Assembly (NCBI RefSeq): GCF_000295955.2
Contig: NZ_ALXE01000018.1
Location: 55,612-119,611 of the forward strand
Length of the DNA: 64,000 nucleotides
DNA from: Pantoea sp. A4
GTDB taxonomy: Bacteria > Pseudomonadota > Gammaproteobacteria > Enterobacterales > Enterobacteriaceae
Direction of reading: 5' to 3'
Below, in pieces: positions 17,471-24,916 of this stretch (position 1 is its first letter; every line of letters begins with the position of its first letter). Under the pieces are notes generated by a model. The model had not been told where the DNA came from and ran no database searches. It saw only the letters and a program-made list of their open reading frames with translations. A program made the position numbers and the translations under genes.

Positions 17471-18063
17471 GCTGGATCCCCTTCTGGAAAATCTCCCATG
17501 TCACAAAGCCTGAACTGAATCAGATCTTTCACCAGTTGTTCAGCCTTCTTAATGGCCTTCTTCTCTTTCTTCCTAAGGTTCATCAATGCACTACCTGGCT
17601 GCCCGTGCTCCCCGAGAGAAAACTTCTCCGCTGCCGCAACACGGTTAGTCATTTCACTGATAGCCATTTCTGCCAGCCCTGAGAAGTCGAGAAGGTTGAT
17701 GTCCTTTCCGCCTTCAAGCTCCGTCATGTGATCGAACACCTGCGACTGCAACTCGTAGCTGTAGCTCATTGCCATTAGGCAAGCTTCTCGCTTAGGGAAG
17801 TTGTAAATCTGCCTGATGCCAGTAGCACCATTACCTGCGGTGTAGGTATCATCGGCCAAAAATTTGGCTGATGTCTCACCCAGCACTTTCGGGACTTTGG
17901 CGAGGAAATGCTTATGCTGCAATTTAGTGAACTGCTTGCAGGGAAACTTCAATCCTGCCGCCTCGGCTTTTGACTTACGATCAGCATTAATGTAATCGAC
18001 CATCTCAAGGCTACTCATGGTCGGTGCTTGGTTAGAAGAAAGTGCGGTTAATGCGTTGTTCAT
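17467..18063 (-). CDS. Rha-family phage regulatory protein
   Basis: The product has 198 residues. The start of the domain (TMSSLEMVDYINADRKSK) and the following YNFPKREACLMAMSYSYELQ segment match the Rha family, first described in phage phi80 and P22-like phages as interfering with growth in hosts lacking IHF. The C-terminus is a charged helix. It lies between the lysis cassette and terminase genes in a position where small regulators often insert. Confidence 0.7.
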   Translation of the reverse strand: MNNALTALSSNQAPTMSSLEMVDYINADRKSKAEAAGLKFPCKQFTKLQHKHFLAKVPKVLGETSAKFLADDTYTAGNGATGIRQIYNFPKREACLMAMSYSYELQSQVFDHMTELEGGKDINLLDFSGLAEMAISEMTNRVAAAEKFSLGEHGQPGSALMNLRKKEKKAIKKAEQLVKDLIQFRLCDMGDFPEGDPA

Positions 18064-18207
18064 AGCGATTGCCTTTTAGAAAGATGAGCCTGTTCGCACA
18101 GAAAAGCCGCCCCGAGATGGTCGCCACCATATACGGCAGTTCTCAGGCTCAGCTTTCTGAAAGACTCGGGAGTGTTATGCGCTGCGATACGCGTGTTTAC
18201 TGCGGGT

Positions 18208-18235
18208 ACAAAAAAGCCCCTGCGCGTGCCGAGGC
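18208..18235 (-). terminator. Probable intrinsic terminator after the lysis genes
   Basis: A GC-rich hairpin with outer arms AGCC and GGCT is followed on the minus strand by TTTTTTG. It lies after the last gene of the lysis operon. The 18064-18263 interval holds nothing else I can support. Confidence 0.5.
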
Positions 18236-18263
18236 TGTGGTGCTCTTTCTAAATCAGCTTTGG

Positions 18264-18530
18264 TTAGAGGTACTTCTGGGCCAGAGCTACCAATTCATCT
18301 TTTGCAGCCTCACCCAAGTGAGTGATGCCGGTTTCGATAAATGCCAGCGCGGCTTTCAGGTCTTTGACGCCTTCTTTCGCTTCTGCTGCCGGGGTGATTG
18401 CTTCAGCGGTGACCGGCTCTACTGAAACAGGCTGGGCGGTTGATGCGTCATTTAGTGGCTCAGACATTTCTTTGCTCTCTTCTTTGGTGTGAATAAACCA
18501 GCTTTTCAGCCAGGTAAGGAATCTGTTCAT
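18264..18530 (-). CDS. Small phage protein following the spanin genes
   Basis: The product has 88 residues; its ATG overlaps the Rz1-like stop codon. A short amphipathic N-terminus (MNRFLTWLKSWFIHTK) is followed by an acidic low-complexity stretch and a final helix with GITHLGEAAKDELVALA. Position implies co-expression with lysis genes. No family or role is recognised. Confidence 0.55.
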   Translation of the reverse strand: MNRFLTWLKSWFIHTKEESKEMSEPLNDASTAQPVSVEPVTAEAITPAAEAKEGVKDLKAALAFIETGITHLGEAAKDELVALAQKYL

Positions 18531-18778
18531 TTCTGCCGTTCCTGCTCAATTTTGCGGATCGCCGCTTTATCGAGGTTGCACTGACCTATGGCGCTGAATG
18601 CCAGCACGTTGAGTTGCAGGCTCTGCGACCAGTTCATGTTGTCGGGAATGGTGGGTTGTGGCGTGTCGGCTGTCAGCTCACTGCTGATCGGTACGTAAGG
18701 GACTTTGACGTAAACCGTCTGCGTACTGCCGCAACTGCTCAACAGCAGCACTATCAATACGGGTGTTAGCGCACGCAT
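18527..18778 (-). CDS. Rz1-like outer-membrane spanin lipoprotein
   Basis: The product has 83 residues from the ATG at 18778, giving a short type II signal with lipobox SSC after a hydrophobic VLIVLLL. The gene starts inside, and in another frame than, the Rz-like gene, the classic overlapping Rz/Rz1 layout. Mature protein is proline-containing near the N-terminus (VKVPYVPIS), as in Rz1 relatives. It joins the inner spanin to fuse the two membranes in the last lysis step. Confidence 0.75.
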   Translation of the reverse strand: MRALTPVLIVLLLSSCGSTQTVYVKVPYVPISSELTADTPQPTIPDNMNWSQSLQLNVLAFSAIGQCNLDKAAIRKIEQERQK

Positions 18779-19067
18779 CGGTGGAGAGCTGATTTCGGAT
18801 AGACACAACCCTATCGCCAGCATCTGCCGCAACAGTCGTTTTTTGTTCATGGGTGGCTCGGGATATATCATTGATGAGGGTAACGGCGGTTATCACGTTA
18901 TTGGTGATTGCCTCTGCCGTCGCTTTGCCCTGCTCCGCCTGTTCTTTCTGTTTAGCTAGCTCGACGTTGCTTGTGTGCTGCACTTTCACCGTTACAGCCA
19001 AACCAATGATGAACAGAGCGAGAATGACTATCGCCACCGATCCCCACTTGATATCGGAAAGTGTCAT
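18678..19067 (-). CDS. Rz-like inner-membrane spanin
   Basis: The product has 129 residues. It has one N-terminal membrane segment (VAIVILALFIIGLAVTV) followed by a charged coiled-coil periplasmic domain. It overlaps the endolysin stop by four bases and contains the Rz1-like start in another frame. Together they form the two-component spanin. Confidence 0.8.
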   Translation of the reverse strand: MTLSDIKWGSVAIVILALFIIGLAVTVKVQHTSNVELAKQKEQAEQGKATAEAITNNVITAVTLINDISRATHEQKTTVAADAGDRVVSIRNQLSTDACANTRIDSAAVEQLRQYADGLRQSPLRTDQQ

Positions 19068-19603
19068 TCATCCAGCCCCCAGCACGTCAGCTCTGATTCC
19101 TGATAGCGGCGATCAACCTGCCCAAAGCAGTTGTTAGAGCGAATGCGGCAATCTTTGCCACCGTCGAATATCCAGCGCTTAATTTCAGCGCAAGCACCGT
19201 GGCGATCGCCGCTGTTTAGCTTGCGGTAGAACGTAGAAGGTAAGCATTTACCGGGGCCGATATTCCACGGACAGAATGAAGCAATGCCAACCTTTTGAGG
19301 CTCGGTCAGCGGAACGTGAACATTTCGGGCAACCCAGTCCAGCGCCTTTGCCTGTTCTGCTTTATCGATGGCATCACATTGCGCCGCACTTAACTTCATG
19401 CCATTCACTACCGGCTTGCCGTTAACACGCGTAACACCACCACAGATCGTCCAGACCCCGCCAGCGTCAGCGTAAGCCGTCAGGCTTGAGCCTTCTTTCT
19501 CTTTCTGAAACTGTGACATCAGGGACGGAGCAGATGCTCCTGCGGCTATGAGCGCCAGCATGGCGACACTTAGGCGGGTTTTAAGCTGAGCGGATATGGC
19601 CAT
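19064..19603 (-). CDS. SAR endolysin (GH24 lysozyme, R21/P1 Lyz type)
   Basis: The product has 179 residues. A weakly hydrophobic, Ala-rich N-terminal segment (residues about 11-29) is a signal-anchor-release domain rather than a cleaved signal. The T4-lysozyme triad is present with exact spacing: Glu37, Asp46 and Thr52 (E-8-D-5-T). It degrades peptidoglycan when released from the membrane after pinholin action. It lies between holin and spanin genes. Confidence 0.95.
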   Translation of the reverse strand: MAISAQLKTRLSVAMLALIAAGASAPSLMSQFQKEKEGSSLTAYADAGGVWTICGGVTRVNGKPVVNGMKLSAAQCDAIDKAEQAKALDWVARNVHVPLTEPQKVGIASFCPWNIGPGKCLPSTFYRKLNSGDRHGACAEIKRWIFDGGKDCRIRSNNCFGQVDRRYQESELTCWGLDE

Positions 19604-19605
19604 AC

Positions 19606-19848
19606 TTATTCCCCGCGTATTACAGCCTTACCTTCACCGGCCGCTTTTTCGATGGCTCGGGTTTGACGGCGCTGGAAGTATAAGTTTGTGATGAAAGTAG
19701 CTATACCGAGCACGATCCCGATAACCACCGCGACCTGATTCCAGTCAAGGTCATGAATCCATTGCGACACACTGCCTCCACATACAAGTGTGCCGGACAC
19801 GCAATAACTGACTGCGGAAGCAATTTTGTCAGGCATGATTTTTACCAT
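19606..19848 (-). CDS. Class II holin (S21-like pinholin)
   Basis: The product has 80 residues from the ATG at 19848 with a GAGGGG ribosome site. A second Met four codons on (MVKIMPDKIAS) gives a dual start as in phage 21 S, where the longer form is the antiholin. Two hydrophobic segments are present: a weaker, small-residue-rich one (SAVSYCVSGTLVCGG) and a strong one (VAVVIGIVLGIATFITNLYF), then a basic tail. Pairing with a SAR endolysin supports a pinholin. Confidence 0.85.
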   Translation of the reverse strand: MVKIMPDKIASAVSYCVSGTLVCGGSVSQWIHDLDWNQVAVVIGIVLGIATFITNLYFQRRQTRAIEKAAGEGKAVIRGE

Positions 19849-20057
19849 TCTCACCCCTCTAGGGGATTCGCTTTAAGATTTTGCTTAAGGAAGAACAAAG
19901 CGAACCCGGTTAAAGTTTCAACTGATGAGGAAGAAACTTTCCCGAGTTCGACTGAACCCGCCAAGTGCGGGTTTTCTTTTGCCTTTACGGATGTAAAAGA
20001 CGCCCGATGCCACACAGGATAACGAGGGATTTTTGATTAACTGGCAGGGGCGGAAAC

Positions 20058-20084
20058 GAAAAAGGCACCGCCGAAGCAGTGCCT
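20058..20084 (-). terminator. TTCG-loop terminator after the RcsF-like gene
   Basis: The minus strand reads an AGGCACTGC arm, TTCG loop and GCGGTGCC arm, then five Ts. It ends the RcsF-like gene transcript. A second, plus-oriented hairpin with T tract lies at about 19957-19980 with no plus gene before it. Confidence 0.75.
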
Positions 20085-20106
20085 GTTAATTTAGGATATG
20101 AATGTA

Positions 20107-20544
20107 TTAGCTTTTCGAAACCACGTCGCCAACGCATTTTACGGTTGACCAGCAGTTATGAGCCCAGTCAACGCCTCCTGACTTACACACAGCATTGACA
20201 ACTGCATCACCACCCATCATTGCGGCTTTGTAGCGCATATTCTCCAGAGCTTCTGATCCAGTGGCGACATCTGGCCCAGTTGTGGTGGCGAAGATATTCC
20301 CACCTAACTCAGTTACCATCGTCGTACTTCCGGCGCGACGCGCACAACTCATACCCATAACTTCGCCAAGCATTTTTGCTTTTGGATAAGGATTGTTGGA
20401 GTAACCTTCCATATTGGCAAATCTCACCCTGGCATCTCTTGGCATATCTTCTATGTCATTCGATACACAGCCGGTAATTACCGTAGCAAAAAATAAAACA
20501 ACCAACCCCTTTCTCATTCTTTCATCCCAGTTAAATTTCTTCAT
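20107..20544 (-). CDS. RcsF-like outer-membrane lipoprotein
   Basis: The product has up to 145 residues. A lipobox ITGC at residue 26 follows a hydrophobic stretch. An ATG at 20517 would give a more usual 17-residue signal, MRKGLVVLFFATVITGC. The mature region reads LGEVMGMSC, then a helix with NMRYKAAMMGGDAVVNAVC, then HNCW and KCVGD. In host RcsF the pattern is LGEV-G-SC, MQ-x-A-x-KMKANAV, HSC, GC and VCIG, with four cysteines forming two disulphides. All four are present here. RcsF senses envelope damage and feeds the Rcs phosphorelay through IgaA. A phage copy could tune or block that pathway. Own terminator, late-region cargo gene. Confidence 0.7.
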   Translation of the reverse strand: MKKFNWDERMRKGLVVLFFATVITGCVSNDIEDMPRDARVRFANMEGYSNNPYPKAKMLGEVMGMSCARRAGSTTMVTELGGNIFATTTGPDVATGSEALENMRYKAAMMGGDAVVNAVCKSGGVDWAHNCWSTVKCVGDVVSKS

Positions 20545-20603
20545 GAAATTTTATAACTTAGGAACGGCTTCATGGAAGAGTTAATAAATTCTCAAACGAA
20601 CAA

Positions 20604-20630
20604 TAAAAAAGGCCCACCGAAGCGAGCCTT
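20604..20630 (-). terminator. TTCG-loop intrinsic terminator
   Basis: A stem reading AAGGCTC on one arm and GGGCCTT on the other, with TTCG loop and six Ts, follows directly on the tiny ORF that ends at 20629; the stop codon abuts the stem. Confidence 0.75.
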
Positions 20631-20777
20631 ATGTTTTGCTGAAAATTGTGACTATTGTCATGATGCCGGGTGCCTCCCGGTGGGTAAGCCAGTCACCTTT
20701 ACCCGCAGCATTTCGGCGATCACCATGGTTATCTTGGTAATTCGACTGTCGCCCCTCCGCACAGGGGGATTCAACAT
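20629..20777 (-). other. Structured leader-like RNA with two overlapping tiny ORFs
   Basis: On the minus strand a 39-codon ORF (20658-20777, starting MLNPPVRRGD) overlaps by ATGA a ten-codon ORF (20629-20661, MTIVTIFSKT). The ribosome site of the second sits in the loop and stem of a tight hairpin (CCGGG arm 20666-20670 with CCCGG 20676-20680). Nested arms ACTGTC/GACAGT around a CCCC/GGGG hairpin cover the start of the first ORF. A terminator follows at once. This layout suggests a leader, attenuator or small regulatory RNA expressed from the late promoter. I do not recognise the family. Confidence 0.4.
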
Positions 20778-20799
20778 GACAGTTACATCCTATACACGA

Positions 20800-20829
20800 A
20801 TTCAAATTTAATAAACCTCAAATTTGAAT
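20800..20829. repeat. Perfect 10-bp inverted repeat
   Basis: ATTCAAATTT (20800-20809) and AAATTTGAAT (20820-20829) are separated by ten bases. It lies between the tRNA-like element and the tiny ORFs and could be an operator or an AT-rich stem in the transcript. Confidence 0.7.
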
Positions 20830-20833
20830 GGCC

Positions 20834-20915
20834 TATTGGTGAGGACGCTGCGTAGGGATTCGAACCCTCTGTCCTGCATGGCGATCTCCGACGTCGCACA
20901 GTATCCTCGCCAATA
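20834..20915 (-). other. tRNA-like or degenerate tRNA element
   Basis: Twelve-base arms (20834-20845 and 20904-20915, one mismatch) enclose a stretch holding a T-loop motif, GGTTCGAATCC on the minus strand (20856-20866). The 3' side ends in ACCA like a tRNA tail. However, six extra bases separate the T arm from the acceptor strand and only 34 bases lie between acceptor and T arm, too few for normal D and anticodon arms. So it is not a standard tRNA. It lies just after the putative tR' terminator, where Stx-type phages carry tRNAs. Confidence 0.35.
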
Positions 20916-20919
20916 TGCA

Positions 20920-20955
20920 AAACGCCCCACGGAATTAACCGCAGGGCGTCTTTTT
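20920..20955. terminator. Late-leader terminator (tR'-like)
   Basis: The stem ACGCCC/GGGCGT has T runs on both sides, stronger on plus. It lies about 85 bases downstream of the Q stop codon, where lambdoid phages have the early terminator of the late promoter that Q overrides. The promoter itself should lie in 20960-21040; I cannot place it firmly. Confidence 0.55.
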
Positions 20956-21039
20956 GTCATGTGGCGCTCAGTTCGCTTTACTCCCCGAGCCTATGTGAAA
21001 TATGGCAGATCGCTTGCCCGCAATCATTAGCAATTAGTG

Positions 21040-21675
21040 CTAATTTTCTAATTGTGCTGCTATTTTAGGAATCTCCTTCTCCATTTCCCGCTTAGTTGCG
21101 TAAAACATTTCTCCTTCGAGAATATCCAGAGCCCACTCCATTCTGTTCCGGGCCTCTTTTGCGCTGACGCCAGTGTGATAAATCAGGCAACCGATAATGT
21201 TTTGCACGCTCTTGCGCTTGCAGTAGCGTAATCTGGCAACGTTTTTGATTGGGTTGATTGCACCGAAAGTCTTTGTCATCACAGATTCAACGAAGGCGGC
21301 ATCATCGGATTCTTTGGCGAGAGCGATGATGTTGGCCGTTGATGACTGTGGGATTAGTAGATCCCGAGCCTTTCGGAACAACGCTTCCCCGCGCAGCCCT
21401 TCACAGTGGAGTTCTGAGACGATTTTTTCTATCTGCTTACCCTTCTGCTCGCTCCATTCGCATCGCATCATCAAGCGGCCAATCACGTTCACCTCGCTGC
21501 GATCATAATCTTCATTCCCAAGATGCTGCCCCCAGACCGTGAGTAGGTGTCTGACCCATGCCTGCTGTGATTTATTAATGGTCTTCCATCCAGTTCCAAA
21601 CAGGCGGCGCATGTCAGATGAACTGCGTACCGGGGCCAGCCTGGCTAGTTGTTGAAAGTCTCGCTCAATTCTCAT
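21040..21675 (-). CDS. Q: Late antiterminator Q (DUF1133 type)
   Basis: The product has 211 residues. It begins MRIERDFQQLARLAPVRSSS and carries WSEQKGKQIEKIVSELHCEG and a basic RYCKRKSVQNIIGCL helix, the pattern of DUF1133 antiterminators in lambdoid phages related to the Q group. It binds the late promoter and lets RNA polymerase pass the following terminators into lysis and structural genes. Last gene of the nin operon and directly before the late leader. Its start overlaps the stop of the preceding 35-codon gene. Confidence 0.8.
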   Translation of the reverse strand: MRIERDFQQLARLAPVRSSSDMRRLFGTGWKTINKSQQAWVRHLLTVWGQHLGNEDYDRSEVNVIGRLMMRCEWSEQKGKQIEKIVSELHCEGLRGEALFRKARDLLIPQSSTANIIALAKESDDAAFVESVMTKTFGAINPIKNVARLRYCKRKSVQNIIGCLIYHTGVSAKEARNRMEWALDILEGEMFYATKREMEKEIPKIAAQLEN

Positions 21676-21779
21676 TTCTTTCTCCGCTTAGGACAGGCAT
21701 CCCATATCTGCATGTGGGCTGGCTGTATGGTTGGGATTATTGGTCGGAAACGGCGGAGTAACTTGTTTAGCCAGGTCAT
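21672..21779 (-). CDS. Tiny nin-region protein
   Basis: A 35-codon gene fills the gap between ninG and Q. Its ATG overlaps the ninG stop (ATGA) and its TGA overlaps the Q start. The product starts MTWLNKLLRRFRP and ends DACPKRRKK, very basic. The double coupling makes chance unlikely. Function unknown. Confidence 0.55.
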   Translation of the reverse strand: MTWLNKLLRRFRPIIPTIQPAHMQIWDACPKRRKK

Positions 21780-22384
21780 GCAGCTTCACCCCTTTGTTTG
21801 ATCAGCTCGCGTGTCTTCTGCCGGTAGTGTGCCGCCAGTTCCTGCAACTCTTCCCGCGTCCACTTCTTCAGCGTGTGCGGCCCCACCAGGCGGTCGAAAG
21901 CCTCCTGCCCAATCTTCGTGATCAGCCGCGGCTTGTACTCGCCGATGTTCCCGGACAGATACGAGTTGCAGTGTTCGCATTGCAGATGGCAGTTGGTTTC
22001 GTCGTAGCGGGTTTCTTTGCTAGCACCCACCGTTCTGTAATGGCCAGCATTCATCTTCGCGCCTGTATTACGGCCACAGCTGATGCACGGATTCCCGGAG
22101 TCACGGGTGCGGATGTATTCGTTGAAGGCTGATTGGGCTTGTTTATGGAAGTGACTGAGGGGTTGTAGAGCTAACTTGCGGATCTTGGTGTGGCGTTTTT
22201 CTTGCTGGGTTTCTTCTCTTCGTCGTCGCTCTGCTTCCTGTATCGATTTCTGCCGGTCTTTTTCTCGCTTTGCTAGCGCGATTACGGTTCCACACTCTGC
22301 ACTGCACCACGTTTGATTCTGGAAGGCTGGGTTGAACCATTCGCGGCAGTCTGGATTTTTACAGCGCCGCCTGACTTTTTTCAT
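21776..22384 (-). CDS. ninG: NinG (Rap) recombination protein
   Basis: The product has 202 residues from the ATG at 22384, which overlaps the upstream stop codon. It closely follows lambda NinG: RRRCKNPDCREWFNPAF at the start with an early Cys pair, then CSAECG, IRKLALQPLSHF, PCISCG, AGHYRT and CEHCN. The zinc-binding cysteines are all present. Rap is a Holliday-junction and D-loop endonuclease that aids Red-type recombination. Confidence 0.95.
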   Translation of the reverse strand: MKKVRRRCKNPDCREWFNPAFQNQTWCSAECGTVIALAKREKDRQKSIQEAERRRREETQQEKRHTKIRKLALQPLSHFHKQAQSAFNEYIRTRDSGNPCISCGRNTGAKMNAGHYRTVGASKETRYDETNCHLQCEHCNSYLSGNIGEYKPRLITKIGQEAFDRLVGPHTLKKWTREELQELAAHYRQKTRELIKQRGEAA

Positions 22385-22548
22385 CTGGTTAGCCTCATTC
22401 TGTTCCATTTGGCGCGCAGCAGTCCGTAGGTGTAGTCGAATGTCTTCACCTCACTGGCTAGCGGGATTGGTTTGCGTTTTGAGCGGGTGCGGCGGGTGGG
22501 CTGATAGATTAGGTGGTCAATTATGGTTTGAGTGGATGACCTATTCAT
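22381..22548 (-). CDS. NinE-like small nin protein
   Basis: A 55-codon gene whose start overlaps the ninB end by eight bases and whose stop overlaps the ninG start. The product has a basic RTRSKRKPIPLASEVKTFDY centre and ends in RAKWNRMRLTR. The Arg/Lys-rich core followed by a W-containing helix resembles small Nin proteins such as NinE. Function unknown. Confidence 0.6.
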   Translation of the reverse strand: MNRSSTQTIIDHLIYQPTRRTRSKRKPIPLASEVKTFDYTYGLLRAKWNRMRLTR

Positions 22549-22996
22549 TTTGCTTTTCCTTCAGTTTCTGATACTCCGAGTCGTGCGGTATGGTCAGCGC
22601 AAGCCCGAACTGCATGCACCACCGCTCAACCTGATTCAGGAAAAAGTGCATCTCTCCCGTATCGAGTCCGGATGTGTGCCGGGGTTCGTAAGTGGTGACC
22701 TTCTCGCCAGTAACGAAATCGGTGTAAGTGACCTCTTCGCAGCCAAGGTAGGTACGCTTAAGATTCCGTTTTACCCAGGCGGGCGTAGCGTCAGTGCGGC
22801 CAGACTTAATCAGGTATTCGCTGATTTCGTTGAACCTCAAATGCGCGAGGGAATTCTGCGAGAGGGAGCGTTTTTCTTTCCAGGGTTTCAATGTGAGGCG
22901 GTAACACTGGCCGGTGGCGAGTAGAGGTAAGAGCTGTTCGCCGATGGCGCGGAAGTTACTCTGATGAAGGCGTATGCCGTCCTTCGGTATTTCCAT
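22541..22996 (-). CDS. ninB: NinB (Orf) recombination mediator
   Basis: The product has 151 residues. KRSLSQNSLAHLRFNEISEY and the later RHTSGLDTGEMHFFLNQVE match the lambda Orf/NinB family, a RecFOR-like mediator that loads recombinase on SSB-coated DNA. It is first in this nin operon after P, with an in-order ninB, small ORF, ninG, small ORF, Q layout. Confidence 0.9.
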   Translation of the reverse strand: MEIPKDGIRLHQSNFRAIGEQLLPLLATGQCYRLTLKPWKEKRSLSQNSLAHLRFNEISEYLIKSGRTDATPAWVKRNLKRTYLGCEEVTYTDFVTGEKVTTYEPRHTSGLDTGEMHFFLNQVERWCMQFGLALTIPHDSEYQKLKEKQNE

Positions 22997-23078
22997 AGCG
23001 GCCCTCCTGGTACGGACAAAACATCTTTGTAAACATTCTGCTAGTCTATTGATGACCCAATGTATGAAGGAGTGAACA

Positions 23079-23297
23079 ATGCCATTTGCTGAAGCACTGT
23101 TGTTTGTGCATTCTGCTATTAGCTTTCTTATGTCGGGTGTTCTTTACGGACGTTACAGATACAAAGGAAAAGACCCATCACTATCGACGGTCGCGGTATT
23201 AATTACGCTAATTTTAATGGGGCTCATCGCCTTCTCAGGCGGCTTACTGTGGGGCCATTTCCATGACAGCGCAGCGGTTAACGGAATTCTGCCGTAA
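23079..23297 (+). CDS. Small membrane protein on the opposite strand
   Basis: The product has 72 residues, starting at the ATG at 23079 behind AAGGAGTGAACA, an excellent ribosome site. Two hydrophobic segments are present (ALLFVHSAISFLMSGVLYG and STVAVLITLILMGLIAFSGG). It opposes the nin and replication operon and its 3' end meets the P gene end. It is probably lysogen expressed. Promoter-like TTGTAA lies at about 23028. Family not recognised. Confidence 0.6.
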   Translation: MPFAEALLFVHSAISFLMSGVLYGRYRYKGKDPSLSTVAVLITLILMGLIAFSGGLLWGHFHDSAAVNGILP

Positions 23298-23306
23298 ATC
23301 CGTAAT

Positions 23307-24005
23307 TTATCTCCTTCCCTTCAGGCCAAGATTTCGCCGGATTTCAGCGATTCGATCTAGCCCCTTCTCATTGCCGAGTGGGATATGCAGCAACGGAATT
23401 TGCTTGCGCGGCGGGGGGATTTCTTCACCGGCTTCAATGCGGCGGGACATTTTGCGCAGTTGCTCTTTCAGGCGCTGGCGGCACTCGGCATCTGAAAGAT
23501 TGAAAGACCGCATCTGGTTATAAACCGCCGTCACCATGTGGAAACAGGCCGGGCTTTCCCAGGGGAAATTCTCGCTACAGTCGTACATGCCACGGTCGCG
23601 GCAGTACAGGCGGAACATGTCGTACAGCCCTGCCTCATCCGGCAGACCAGCAGCGAATCGCTCACCAGATTTACACCACTCAATGAACTGGCCCGGTGAA
23701 GGCAGGAATGGCGATCCGCTGGCTCGGGCTTGACGCATGCCAGCTTGCAAATGCTGCTTGCTGGTAATTCCATTTTCAGCGAAGGCAGCGATCCACTGTC
23801 GCTTGGCGGCAGCCTCGTCTGCCGGATTGCGCCAGGCAGTGCTGACAGATGCCGGGAATACCTGTTTCAATCCCTCGAAAAACTCATCCATCAACTTTTC
23901 GACCTCCTGGTGCAAACGGCGATCAGGCGGCTGAGGCAAGTCACCGGCCATGCGGACCAGAGTGGAGCTGTCTCGATTGTTTATTGCGGCTACGAGTTGT
24001 CTCAT
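23307..24005 (-). CDS. P: Replication protein P (helicase loader)
   Basis: The product has 232 residues from the ATG at 24005, which overlaps the O stop (ATGA). It follows lambda P along its length: RQWIAAFAENGIT, PFLPSPGQFIEWC, NQMRSFNLSDAECR and a final RIAEIRRNLGLKG. P captures host DnaB and brings it to the O-bound origin. Confidence 0.95.
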   Translation of the reverse strand: MRQLVAAINNRDSSTLVRMAGDLPQPPDRRLHQEVEKLMDEFFEGLKQVFPASVSTAWRNPADEAAAKRQWIAAFAENGITSKQHLQAGMRQARASGSPFLPSPGQFIEWCKSGERFAAGLPDEAGLYDMFRLYCRDRGMYDCSENFPWESPACFHMVTAVYNQMRSFNLSDAECRQRLKEQLRKMSRRIEAGEEIPPPRKQIPLLHIPLGNEKGLDRIAEIRRNLGLKGRR

Positions 24006-24916
24006 ATGAAATTGTCCCATGCTTCCTGAGTATTCCAGTTGGCAGCTGACTGCTGCTCCGCCGGTCCAGTTCGGTTACGGTTAGGTTGGTTCATCTGGGC
24101 TTTAAGCGTTTGCCACTTCTCGCGAAGCTTTGAGGGGCTCATGACGTTGGTCTGCCAGAAGTGATCGGCGTTAGCCCATTTGAAAACTTCGCATATTTCG
24201 AGATGGCTAACTTTCAGCGCGCTTCGCATGAGCCGGATATCGTTAGCCCAGGCAGGCCAGTTGGGAACCTGTGCGGTTGGTGCAACGATCGAGACTTTGC
24301 TGAATAGCCATTCAGCCGCTTTCAGGTCGTCAGCAGTTCCCCACTTGTCACCCTTCGGGGTTTGAATTGCTGCATCAGGACGAAGAGCTGGAAGTTTTAC
24401 AGATGGGCTGTCAGGGGATTCGGCAGAATTCTCTGACGTAGTGTTTTTAATACTGTTCTTGTTCTTGTATTGGGTGTCTACCGTTTCCGGGAAGACTTTT
24501 CCCGTTTTCGGGAAGGAGTTTTCCGTTTTCGGGAAAACTTTTCCCGGTTTCGGTTTGTCCAAAATCCACGCTGAAATTTCAGTATTTACACCCACTGTTT
24601 TCATCACTCCATGCTTCTGACAGAAGATGATTTTCCGTTCTGCCAGCGCCTTGATAGCATCCGAAACATGGCTGTCACTCAAGCCTGTAAGCTCTCCGAT
24701 TACCGTGTTCGTTACCCTGTCCTGTTTCTTATTCCATCCGTAGGTAAGCCATATCACTGCCTCAAAACACTGCCACTCGCGGCCTGATAATCTCAGGCGC
24801 GGCTTTAGCTTCTGAATCTCATTGGCAGTCTTGGTATACCCGTTGGACAGGTCGGCCATGTGACCTCCTGTTTGCTCGGTTTTTTTAGGGAAGCTGATAA
24901 CGGTGGCTAAACTCAT
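24002..24916 (-). CDS. O: Replication initiator O
   Basis: The product has 304 residues. The N-terminal winged-helix part includes TYGWNKKQDRVTNTVIGELT; the C-terminal part DDLKAAEWLF, WANDIRLMR and LREKWQTLKAQM is almost that of lambda O. The middle holds a sevenfold-residue repeat with FPKT/FPET that is the coding face of the origin iterons. ATGA overlaps join it to both neighbours. Confidence 0.95.
   Translation of the reverse strand: MSLATVISFPKKTEQTGGHMADLSNGYTKTANEIQKLKPRLRLSGREWQCFEAVIWLTYGWNKKQDRVTNTVIGELTGLSDSHVSDAIKALAERKIIFCQKHGVMKTVGVNTEISAWILDKPKPGKVFPKTENSFPKTGKVFPETVDTQYKNKNSIKNTTSENSAESPDSPSVKLPALRPDAAIQTPKGDKWGTADDLKAAEWLFSKVSIVAPTAQVPNWPAWANDIRLMRSALKVSHLEICEVFKWANADHFWQTNVMSPSKLREKWQTLKAQMNQPNRNRTGPAEQQSAANWNTQEAWDNFI
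24481..24558 (-). repeat. Phage replication origin iterons inside O
   Basis: Four near-identical units of about 21 bases built on a TTTTCCCG-TTTTCGGGAA theme lie in tandem within O. Each unit also contains an internal inverted repeat, as O-binding iterons do. In lambda the origin is likewise inside O. Confidence 0.8.

Noticed and set aside
20834..20915. A functional tRNA gene
   Set aside because: Spacing between acceptor, D/anticodon and T arms does not fit a cloverleaf, and six extra bases lie 3' of the T arm.
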